Source: Candidatus Fermentibacterota bacterium (lineage in GTDB: Bacteria > Fermentibacterota > Fermentibacteria > Fermentibacterales > Fermentibacteraceae). From it: a stretch of 9,021 nt of DNA. This document shows, piece by piece, positions 1 through 7,007 of the stretch. The notes under the pieces were generated by a model. That model made no database searches. It was not told where the DNA came from and saw only the letters and a list, made by a program, of their open reading frames with translations. A program made the translations under genes and the position numbers. The stretch is taken from NCBI GenBank assembly GCA_022703195.1, contig JAKLEF010000067.1:1-9021 (forward strand), in the 5' to 3' direction. Within the stretch, counting starts at the first letter, position 1. Every line of letters begins with the position of its first letter.

Positions 1-107
1 CCGAACTGGCGCCGAAGGCAGCCCAGATCGATGTCCCGGATATCGATGCCGTCGAGGGCCACGCGGCCGCCGCAAACATCGTAGAAGCGCAGGATCAGGG
101 AGAGGAT
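1..107 (-). other. ABC-exporter nucleotide-binding-domain fragment joined to PilB at Walker A
   Basis: In frame with the PilB Walker A, the last 36 codons read ILSLILRFYDVCGGRVALDG and then IDIRDIDLGCLRRQFG. This is the segment that follows Walker A in MsbA/type-I-exporter ATPases (pattern LLLRFYDP-xSGxIxxDGxDIRD-xxLRRQxG), ending just before the Q-loop. PilB proteins instead continue with a TTTLYAxL helix and then the TIEDPVE Asp box. The switch falls within the codons for GPTGCGKTT (about 108-134), the one place where both families share near-identical DNA. All five arginine codons here are CGN, whereas about a third in the PilB part are AGG; that count is too small to weigh. The likeliest reading is an assembly chimera at a contig end; a real recombinant is possible but would not make a working PilB. 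Confidence 0.8.
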
Positions 108-1157
108 GGTGGTCTTTCCGCAGCCCGTGGGCCCGGTGACCAGCACTATCCCGTACGGGCGCTTGATGGCGCGGCGCAGCTCCTTCAGGCTCTCGTCCTC
201 CATGCCGAGCTTCTCGAGGTCGAGGATGACCTTGCTGCGGTCGAGCAGGCGGACCTCGACCTTCTCGCCGAAGAGGGTGGGCAGGGTGGCGAGACGCATG
301 TCGACGAAGCGGTCGCCCACGCGGATCTTCTGGCGGCCGTCCTGCGGGAGGTGCCTCTCGGCGATGTTCATGCCGCCCAGGATCTTGAGCCTGCTGACAA
401 TGGCGGAGCGGTACTTGCGGCTGGGGCGCATCACCTCGTGGAGCACGCCGTCGATCCTGAACCTGATCCTGATGTACTTCTCGAAGGGCTCGAAGTGGAT
501 GTCGCTCGCGCCCCGCTTGACCGCGTCGGCGATGATGCTGTTGACTAGCTTGACCACGGGCGAATCGGCCACGAGGCTGGAGATGTCCTCCTCCTCGACC
601 GTCGCCCCGTCGTCCTCGTCCATGACCATCGATTCGAAGACCTCGTCGCCGACGAGGATGTTCTCGGAAGCGATCGCGTCGCCGGGATCGTCCTTCTTCT
701 CGACGATAGTCTTCTGATCGAGCGACACGAGGGCCTCGGTCTCGGGGTAGAAGCGCCTTATGGCCCTGATGATCATGCTGGATGCGCAGATATGGGGCTC
801 TATCTCGAGCCCGATGGAGAACCTGAGGTCGTCTATGGCGAAGAGGTTGTCGGGATCGGTCATGGCGACGACGAGGACCTTGCCGTCCTTGCGGATGGGC
901 ACCACCTCGTACCGCCTCGCGACCTCCGGGGGGACGAGCTTGATGATGGCGTTGTCGACTTCGACTTCGTCGAGGTTGACGCTCTCGACCCTGTGCTGTT
1001 TCGCGAGGTTCTCGTTCAGGTCGCTCTCGGCGATGGCCTTTATCTTGACGAGGTTGAAGCCCAGGCGGCCGCCCTCGGCACGCTGCTGCTTGAGTGCCTG
1101 CTCGAGCTGATCGCGGGTGATCAGACCGGCTTCGAGAAGCATCTGGCCGAGTTTCAA
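1..1157 (-). CDS. pilB: PilB/GspE-family assembly ATPase, partial, hybrid at its 3' end
   Basis: This is the N-terminal part of a cytoplasmic hexameric ATPase that powers type IV pilus extension (PilB) or type II secretion (GspE); the frame runs off the left edge after 385 codons. Residues 1-140 match the MshEN N-terminal domain, opening with MKLGQMLLEAGLI. A linker with an acidic stretch (about 180-192) leads to the N2 domain of the T2SSE family: DSPVVKLVNSII (198-209), GASDIHFEP (216-224), RFRIDGVLHEV (232-242) and IAERHLPQDGR (265-275). The TLPTLFGEKVEVRLLD segment and Walker A GPTGCGKTT (342-350) follow. From about residue 351 the sequence is no longer PilB: it reads as an ABC-exporter domain, so the Asp box, Walker B, His box and tetracysteine are absent. 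The TTG start at 1157 is chosen because the family's usual N-terminus begins there, no other in-frame start lies upstream, and a weak GAGAGGGG lies 10 bases upstream. PilB rather than GspE is a family-level guess. Confidence 0.82.
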   Translation of the reverse strand, partial: MKLGQMLLEAGLITRDQLEQALKQQRAEGGRLGFNLVKIKAIAESDLNENLAKQHRVESVNLDEVEVDNAIIKLVPPEVARRYEVVPIRKDGKVLVVAMTDPDNLFAIDDLRFSIGLEIEPHICASSMIIRAIRRFYPETEALVSLDQKTIVEKKDDPGDAIASENILVGDEVFESMVMDEDDGATVEEEDISSLVADSPVVKLVNSIIADAVKRGASDIHFEPFEKYIRIRFRIDGVLHEVMRPSRKYRSAIVSRLKILGGMNIAERHLPQDGRQKIRVGDRFVDMRLATLPTLFGEKVEVRLLDRSKVILDLEKLGMEDESLKELRRAIKRPYGIVLVTGPTGCGKTTILSLILRFYDVCGGRVALDGIDIRDIDLGCLRRQF

Positions 1158-1265
1158 GCTGGTCCAGCCCCTCTCTGTGAATGCTGCGGCGAGCGCATGA
1201 CCGAAACGCGCGCGCCGCCGACGGGCTACCCCTGCACCGCCAGCAACTACTGTCTCGTTCCATGA

Positions 1266-1294
1266 ATTTTCGCTGTCTGGAGGGGCTCTGTCAA
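1266..1294 (-). promoter_or_regulatory. Putative sigma70-type promoter for the PilB-like gene
   Basis: On the minus strand a perfect -35 hexamer TTGACA (1294-1289) is followed after 17 bases by GAAAAT (1271-1266), which matches 4 of 6 bases of the TATAAT consensus. A start of transcription near 1259 would give a leader of about 100 bases before the TTG start at 1157. It lies in the 155-bp gap between the sprA stop and pilB, so pilB may be transcribed on its own instead of, or as well as, by readthrough from sprA. This is a sequence match only, and sigma-factor preferences in this lineage are unknown. Confidence 0.4.
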
Positions 1295-1312
1295 TGAACG
1301 GGAGGGCCCCGG

Positions 1313-4300
1313 CTAGAAGTTGATCGTCACCCAGACGTCCAGGCCGACATCCTTCTGGTCGTAGACCGAGTTGACCCTGTCCGTCTTCCAGCCGTAGATG
1401 GCGGTCATCCCCGCGGTCACGGTGCCGAAGTCGTAGTTCGCCGAGGGCTCGATCCTCCATTCCACCCTGTCGCTCTGCGTCTGGTCCTCGTAGCCGGGGA
1501 TCTCGATCAGGGAGGACGTCCTCGACCTCGTGATCTTCAGGGCGGTCGTGAGATCGCTCTGGAAGCTGACCCTGAGCCGGTCGAGCAGCGGCAGCGGGAT
1601 GGCGATGCCGCCGGGGGCGCTGAAGGCGTACTGCACGTTGAGCTGGAAGCTGTTGCTGTTGCTCCTGGTACGCGCGTTGGTGCCCGTGAAGTTGCGCGTC
1701 GAGGTGGTTGTGAGGTTGTTCGAGAACGTGACCTGGACCTCGTTCTTCAGCGTGCCCGTGACGCTGAACAGCGGCGCCCACCTGACCGACTCGGTCCTGC
1801 TCGTCGGTATGTACTCGTCCTCCTCGAAGCGCCCGCTCTCGCTGGTCTCGAACCTGTAGCCCGTGCTGAGGCTGCCCGAGCGCAGCAGGCCGGCCAGGGG
1901 CCGGAAGCGCTCGAGACCCGTCCACGAGAGGGATACGGATGGCCAGGTCTTCGATATCTGCCTGTTCCAGTAACCCGAGTAGTAGTGGCGGGTGTCCGTG
2001 CGCGAGTATTCCGACCGGAACGCCATCGTCGTGAAGAGGCGCACCCCGCTCGAGACCTGCAGGTTGTCGCTGGTCGTCCTGTCGTATGGATCGATCCCGT
2101 CGAGCAGGGGCTCGAGGCCGAACCTGTAGGAGTATCCCGGATAGTAGCCGAGCTCGTTGTACTCGGTCCCCACCGTTCTAGAGAACACGATCGTCGGGTC
2201 CGTCACGTTCCCCGCCCACCTGTCGAGCTTCGAGAGGATCCAGCGCGGGCTCCCGGGGGATGCCTGCTCGTCCAGGCGCTCGTCGCGCAGCCTGGCGATG
2301 GATCTCAGGGCCTGGACGAGGCCCAGGCGGAGGTTGAGCCGCCTCGTCGCGGAGACGGCGACGTCGGGGCTGCCCAGCGAGTCGTGCCCGGAGGCGGTAT
2401 GGGGCGCGAGCCTGCTCGAGTTGTACACGGCGTCGTAGCTCAGCCTCGGCATGACGAGGCGGAAGAAGTCGAGATCCTGGGAGAGGCTCAGGCTCTGGTT
2501 GCGGTTCGTCTCCCTGCCCGTGTTCATCGAGAGGTCGCCCTCCCACGGATATAGGAGGTCCCTGCCGACGCCCAGGGCGAAGGAGGAGCTCTGCCCCTTC
2601 CAGAACCCGAACGATAGTGAGAAGCTCGTCCCGAGGGTCCTCGCCCTGGTGTTCCGGGTCTGGACAGTGTCCTCGTCGCCCAGCTCCCACCTCGTATCCC
2701 ACGAGTTCTGTCTCGTCACGTCCCATGCGATCCTCGTGGGCCACGGGCTGAAGAACTCCGCCACCGGGAGGCTGAAGAGGCGCATCTGCGGAAGCGGCAG
2801 GTCGTACTGCACCTCGCCGCGGGCCGACTGGAGGGAATCCATGTAGGTCGGTGACCTGCCGTTCGAGATGCCGTAGGAATGGCTGAACTGCCAGGGGTCG
2901 AGGATGTACCGGGAGAGCCCCGTGGACCCCGACCTGTTGCGCCTCAGCGTCAGGCCCGTGTCCCACTCGTCGGTCTGGGTGCGGTTCTCCCAGACCTCTT
3001 CGCCCTCGAGCCTCCTGTCGGAGCTCGACTCGAACCGGGGTTCCGAGATCTGCCTGCTGATGGCGAAGGTCGCAGGCATGGAGAGGTACCAGGTTCTCGG
3101 GGTGAACTTCTCGGTGTAGAGCGTGACATCGGAGGCATAGCGGGTCGTGGTGCTCCCCTGCCCGCTGGAGGCGCCCAGGCCGTGGAAGTCGGCTCCTATT
3201 CGCCTGTAGTCACCAGTGAGGCGCACCACATCGGCCATCTCGACGGTCGTGCTCAGCCTCCTGGCCAGATCGGGCTCGCTGTAGGGCCCGAGGAGGACGA
3301 TGTCGTCCATCCAGGCCTCCGTGGAGAGTATGAGGCCGGTGTCGTTCCTGATGCCTGCGCTCAGGACCATCACGTCGGAGAGGCTGGGGTTGCCCCTCAC
3401 CGCGAATTCGCCAAGCCTCAGGTAGGGGAGCCCCCGCTCCTGCTTCAGCTCCCTCACCGCGGTCAGGTCGTCCAGGTCGACCTGGACCTCCTGCCAGCCC
3501 GGCTGGAGCTGCGTGCTGATCTCGTAGTAGTTGAGGGTGTCCCTGCCCAGCCTGAAGAAGAACTCGCCGGCGGCCGCGAGGTCGCCGTGTACCGGGTACC
3601 TCACCGTCCGGTAGGATGTGTAGTCCTCGGAAGAGTAGTAGTACTGGGTCGCCATGGCCTCGTGCCCCGGCAGGATGCCGGCCACCTCGATCGCTATCGA
3701 CCGCTCGAGCTTGATGTCGCCGTTGTCGTCGCGCCCGGGGCTGACTCCGGGGGGCGGGTCGTCGTGGTACTCCTGGTTGTCCTGGTTGTTGACGGTGGAG
3801 ACCGTCAGTTCCTCGCCGGGCATCGCGGGGACTCCGATGCTGTCGAACGGGACCACGGTGCCGGGCTCCCAGCGGTTCCCGACTATCGAGAACTCGTATA
3901 CGTCGATCGTGTCCTGCTGTGTGAAGCCGTCCATCCAGAGCCGCGCATAGCAGATCTTCTCCCAGGTGGGTTCCGACCCGGAGGCCTGAGGTACCGTGAC
4001 CAGGGAGGAATCCGAGAGCGGCACCTCGATGAGGACCCATCCGTTCTCGTTCGGCCCCGAGATGAAGTAGTCGGGATCGTCGAGCGGGATGCTGATCCTG
4101 AAGAACGAGCTGGTCCTGTCCAGCATGCCGTTCCTGTTCAGGTCCTCGGTGTCGAGCCTCGTGTTTCCCTGCGTGCCGTTGTACCCCGCGTATCCGTCAT
4201 TGGAGTTGTAGTTGTCACGGTTCGGGTCTTCAGTTTCCGGCGGGTACTCCTCGTCGTCCATCAGCCCGTCTAGACCCGTGTCTTCGCTCGCACCACCCGT

Positions 4301-6913
4301 CGTGATGTTCAGGATCCCGTCGCCGTTCGCGTCCTCGGTGTCCAGCTCTCCGTTGGAGCGGAGCTCGAGGACGTCCCCGCTCCTCTCGAGCCAGTACGAG
4401 TCCTCGTCGATCCGCTCGCCCAGGTCGAGGTAGATGTTCGCGTTCTGCGCCGATCCCGTCGCCCTTACGTACAGCCTCAGGTGAGTCTTCGAGGAGAAGT
4501 CGAGCCCGTAGGGATCGAGGCACCTCAGTATGCCCCCCCACGAAGCGGGGTTGTCCGTCGCGGGCGTGAAGGTCATCTCCATCACCGTCCCCACATACTC
4601 GTTCTCCTGGGCCTCCGGGGGGTTCTCGAGGATGTCGCCGAGGCGTGGCCTGTCATCATCCTCCAGGTTGTACCATGAGAGCCCGCCAGGCGGTTTGATC
4701 AGCGGGGAGAAGTCGCCCGGGGCGCTGGAGGGGTGCCAGTCGTATCTGGTGGTGCTGAGGGGGAGTGACGACTCGGTGCCCTCCATGTCGTCGATGTATG
4801 CCTTGTTCCTGGTGTTGGCGTCGGGGAAGCTGGCGGCCACCTCGCCCGAGATGACGAACCTGCTCTCGGCGTCGGTGCTGATGCCCGGCAGCAGGTTGAC
4901 CGCGTCGGTCAGGAAGACCGGCCGGGCCTCGAACCTGGCATCCAGGTCGGTGACGAGGGTGCGCGTCGGCTCCTCGCCCACCCTGGGCCGGTCATCGGGC
5001 GTCGAGGAGTTCTCGAACATCGCCGTGGCGCCGATCCATGTGCCGTCGTCTATCCCGTAGACGGCCCTGGTGCCGAAGAGCGTCTTCTGCTGGACGGCCA
5101 TGAAGGGGAGGTACTCGAACCTCACGGTGAGCACGTTGTCGGGGTTCTGCGCGAGTTCGGCGTACTCGCCCATGAGCGTGAGGATGCCCACCTCGTAGAC
5201 GATCGTGTAGTCGACGTCGCGGGTGAGCGTCTGGGCTATGCCGTCGACGGTGAGGGTCACGACCTCGCTGCCCGAGACGATGCCCATCCTGCCGAGCGAG
5301 AACGTCGTGGAGGCCGCCCTGTACTCGACCGCGATGAAGTACCTGCTGTCGGCCGGTTCGGGGTTCCTCTCGGAATAGACGAGGGGGTTCTCCACTTCCA
5401 GCGAATCGCTCTCGAACGGCCTGTATACCGGGAACACGAGGTATCCGTTGTCCCAGTCCACGGCGCTGTCCTCGTCGATCAGGCTACCGTCGCCGTTGGT
5501 GTCGAGGCCCAGCAGCTCGATGAAGGGCACGCCGTTCTGGGAGGAGACGGGGTCCTGGCCCGGCTCGGTCAGGCAGATGGAACAGCCGAAGCTCTCTGGC
5601 ACTATGTTGTTGGAGCCCAGGAAGTACCTGTTCCTGAGCTCGTAATGCCATGTTGCATAACTGGGCAGCGGGTTGCTCTCCTTGATGAGCTTCAGATCGA
5701 GCTCCCCAGGCGCCATGCTGCCGTACGTCACTCCGTCGGCTACCATGCAGACCGCGAGCATGTGGTTCTCGTTCACGGGCGAGTTGAACATCAGCGCGGT
5801 GCCGCCGTCCACAAGGACGTAGTCCTCGTCGGGCCCGGGGTTGAGCTGGTCCCACCAGCCCGATCCGGAGGAGTCGGGAAGGAACCAGGTGCCCTCCAGG
5901 GCGCCGGTCTCGTCGTTGTTGGTGCCGTCGAGGTCGTCCCTGAAGACGGTGATGCTCGTGATGACGGGCTGGTTGGCCGAGTCGGGGAAGGTCAGATAGA
6001 ACACGTTCTCGGCGGGATGGATGTCGAGGATCGAGTCGGTGACCATCTGGGCCTGGCCCACGAACTCGGCGGACTCCGTGGAGCTCGCCTCCTTGCTGGC
6101 GATGGTGGTGATGTCCACGGGGCCGATCTGCGAGACGACCTTCGCTCCGAACAGGCCCTCGTGCGGGATGCTGTAGGATACGAACTCCGGTCCGGTGATC
6201 GAGAGGCTGACGTCGCCCATCTCGATCGACTGGACTATCTCGTCCTCCCAGCCCTCGTAGGCCAGGCGGATCCTGTTCTCGGGCTCGTAGTCGCGCTCGG
6301 AGTTGTGGTCGACGTCGACATGGATCTTCTCGCCGATGGTGCCGTTGAGCTGGACGGCCAGCTCCTGCTCCATCCTCAGGTCGGGGAAGAGCGATCGGCT
6401 CTCCCCCTCGACCTCGACGGCATTGGGCCTGTAGTGGGTGATCCCCGACAGGGTGATCTTCTGATGGCCCGAGATGTCGAGCTGGCCGCCCTCTCCGATG
6501 GTGCGGGCGAGTATGGGCGGCATGTCTATGGGCAGATAGATGGTCGGCAGCAGGGAGCCCTCCTCCCGCGAGCCGAGTACGCTGGATTCGCGGAAGGAGT
6601 CGCGCAGGGTGAGCCTGGTCGACCCGAGCACCGACCTGTCGAGGACGGACGTGATCCGGCCGGACGACATCCTGGTGCAGGGAGTCGAACCTATGTAGGC
6701 GCGCCAGGACATGAGCCCGTTCGAGACCGAGGGGTAGAACCTGATCGAGACACCCTGGATGGTGTAGAGCCTGGGCAGGGTGTCGGCGTAGACCGAGTAC
6801 GGATCGACCGGGAAGAGGGACGGTGCGGAGATGGAGGCCCCGGCCGCCTCGCGGGGGAGCGCGAGCAGGGCGATGCTGCACACGAGAATCCGGCCGATGC
6901 GTTCCACAAGCAC
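1313..6913 (-). CDS. sprA: SprA-family giant outer-membrane protein (type IX translocon-like)
   Basis: This intact 1866-residue protein resembles SprA/Sov, which in Bacteroidota forms the giant outer-membrane barrel that exports type IX cargo; family members there are longer, about 2400 residues. A signal peptide (hydrophobic core about 7-19, cut after A26 in EAAGA) sends it to the envelope. SprA signatures run in order: G-rich ISGHQKITLSG (148-158), VQLNGTIGEKIHVDVDHN (187-204), YEGWEDEIVQSIEMGDVSLS (219-238), a first LFGAKVV (254-260), a second LFGTRAV (612-618), AYIDDMEG (705-712), and Asp-rich stretches including DNYNSNDGYAGYNGTQGN (900-917). From about 1220 on the sequence is alternating aromatic/polar strand-like segments with Trp, Tyr and Arg, ending in VTINF, a terminal aromatic typical of barrel proteins. 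The GTG start at 6913 is preferred over in-frame GTG 6943 because GGGAG lies 5 bases upstream. Whether it exports proteins here is inference, since no other type IX genes are visible. Confidence 0.85.
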   Translation of the reverse strand: MLVERIGRILVCSIALLALPREAAGASISAPSLFPVDPYSVYADTLPRLYTIQGVSIRFYPSVSNGLMSWRAYIGSTPCTRMSSGRITSVLDRSVLGSTRLTLRDSFRESSVLGSREEGSLLPTIYLPIDMPPILARTIGEGGQLDISGHQKITLSGITHYRPNAVEVEGESRSLFPDLRMEQELAVQLNGTIGEKIHVDVDHNSERDYEPENRIRLAYEGWEDEIVQSIEMGDVSLSITGPEFVSYSIPHEGLFGAKVVSQIGPVDITTIASKEASSTESAEFVGQAQMVTDSILDIHPAENVFYLTFPDSANQPVITSITVFRDDLDGTNNDETGALEGTWFLPDSSGSGWWDQLNPGPDEDYVLVDGGTALMFNSPVNENHMLAVCMVADGVTYGSMAPGELDLKLIKESNPLPSYATWHYELRNRYFLGSNNIVPESFGCSICLTEPGQDPVSSQNGVPFIELLGLDTNGDGSLIDEDSAVDWDNGYLVFPVYRPFESDSLEVENPLVYSERNPEPADSRYFIAVEYRAASTTFSLGRMGIVSGSEVVTLTVDGIAQTLTRDVDYTIVYEVGILTLMGEYAELAQNPDNVLTVRFEYLPFMAVQQKTLFGTRAVYGIDDGTWIGATAMFENSSTPDDRPRVGEEPTRTLVTDLDARFEARPVFLTDAVNLLPGISTDAESRFVISGEVAASFPDANTRNKAYIDDMEGTESSLPLSTTRYDWHPSSAPGDFSPLIKPPGGLSWYNLEDDDRPRLGDILENPPEAQENEYVGTVMEMTFTPATDNPASWGGILRCLDPYGLDFSSKTHLRLYVRATGSAQNANIYLDLGERIDEDSYWLERSGDVLELRSNGELDTEDANGDGILNITTGGASEDTGLDGLMDDEEYPPETEDPNRDNYNSNDGYAGYNGTQGNTRLDTEDLNRNGMLDRTSSFFRISIPLDDPDYFISGPNENGWVLIEVPLSDSSLVTVPQASGSEPTWEKICYARLWMDGFTQQDTIDVYEFSIVGNRWEPGTVVPFDSIGVPAMPGEELTVSTVNNQDNQEYHDDPPPGVSPGRDDNGDIKLERSIAIEVAGILPGHEAMATQYYYSSEDYTSYRTVRYPVHGDLAAAGEFFFRLGRDTLNYYEISTQLQPGWQEVQVDLDDLTAVRELKQERGLPYLRLGEFAVRGNPSLSDVMVLSAGIRNDTGLILSTEAWMDDIVLLGPYSEPDLARRLSTTVEMADVVRLTGDYRRIGADFHGLGASSGQGSTTTRYASDVTLYTEKFTPRTWYLSMPATFAISRQISEPRFESSSDRRLEGEEVWENRTQTDEWDTGLTLRRNRSGSTGLSRYILDPWQFSHSYGISNGRSPTYMDSLQSARGEVQYDLPLPQMRLFSLPVAEFFSPWPTRIAWDVTRQNSWDTRWELGDEDTVQTRNTRARTLGTSFSLSFGFWKGQSSSFALGVGRDLLYPWEGDLSMNTGRETNRNQSLSLSQDLDFFRLVMPRLSYDAVYNSSRLAPHTASGHDSLGSPDVAVSATRRLNLRLGLVQALRSIARLRDERLDEQASPGSPRWILSKLDRWAGNVTDPTIVFSRTVGTEYNELGYYPGYSYRFGLEPLLDGIDPYDRTTSDNLQVSSGVRLFTTMAFRSEYSRTDTRHYYSGYWNRQISKTWPSVSLSWTGLERFRPLAGLLRSGSLSTGYRFETSESGRFEEDEYIPTSRTESVRWAPLFSVTGTLKNEVQVTFSNNLTTTSTRNFTGTNARTRSNSNSFQLNVQYAFSAPGGIAIPLPLLDRLRVSFQSDLTTALKITRSRTSSLIEIPGYEDQTQSDRVEWRIEPSANYDFGTVTAGMTAIYGWKTDRVNSVYDQKDVGLDVWVTINF

Positions 6914-6918
6914 AGATA

Positions 6919-6923
6919 CTCCC
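6919..6923 (-). promoter_or_regulatory. Ribosome binding site that decides the sprA start
   Basis: GGGAG on the minus strand sits 5 bases before GTG 6913. The longer frame opens at GTG 6943, which has no Shine-Dalgarno match in front of it (GGCGGCATTC precedes it). Starting at 6913 also gives a compact signal peptide, MLVERIGRILV and onward. A third GTG at 6907 is possible, 11 bases from the same site. The divergent spacer 6914-7007 shows no clear sprA promoter: TGGACA occurs on the minus strand but without a convincing -10 hexamer at the right distance. Confidence 0.55.
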
Positions 6924-6998
6924 ACGCCGGCAGCCTGTTCCACGAATGCCGCCGGGATTGAGGAGGACGTTGTCCACGGGGTTTCGAGAGCGTATCAT

Positions 6999-7003
6999 GG
7001 AGG
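6999..7003 (+). promoter_or_regulatory. Ribosome binding site that decides the lptF start
   Basis: GGAGG lies 4 bases before ATG 7008. It supports that start over the longer open frame reaching back to 6831, whose extra 59 codons would overlap the 5' end of the divergent sprA and resemble no LptF N-terminus. Confidence 0.75.
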
Positions 7004-7007
7004 CACC

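Noticed and set aside
106..1265. Several plus-strand frames of 116-203 codons opposite the PilB-like gene
   Set aside because: They are Ser/Arg/Thr- or Glu/Val/Asp-biased shadows of the minus-strand PilB frame, which carries clear family motifs.
1282..1310. Stem-loop (GGGGC/GCCCC arms) just downstream of the sprA stop, considered as a terminator
   Set aside because: The main stem is only 5 bp with a bulge and a long loop, no run of T follows it on the minus strand, and it overlaps the candidate pilB -35 box.
3771..3790. Short tandem repeat cctggttgt x2 within sprA
   Set aside because: It is only two copies of 9 bases, in frame, encoding part of an Asn/Gln/Asp-rich loop; not notable as a repeat element.
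2879..4273. A 464-codon plus-strand frame within sprA
   Set aside because: It is antisense to well-supported SprA coding sequence, with Val/Gly/Arg/Pro-biased composition and no domain. The 438-codon plus frame at 5645-6961 was rejected for the same reasons.
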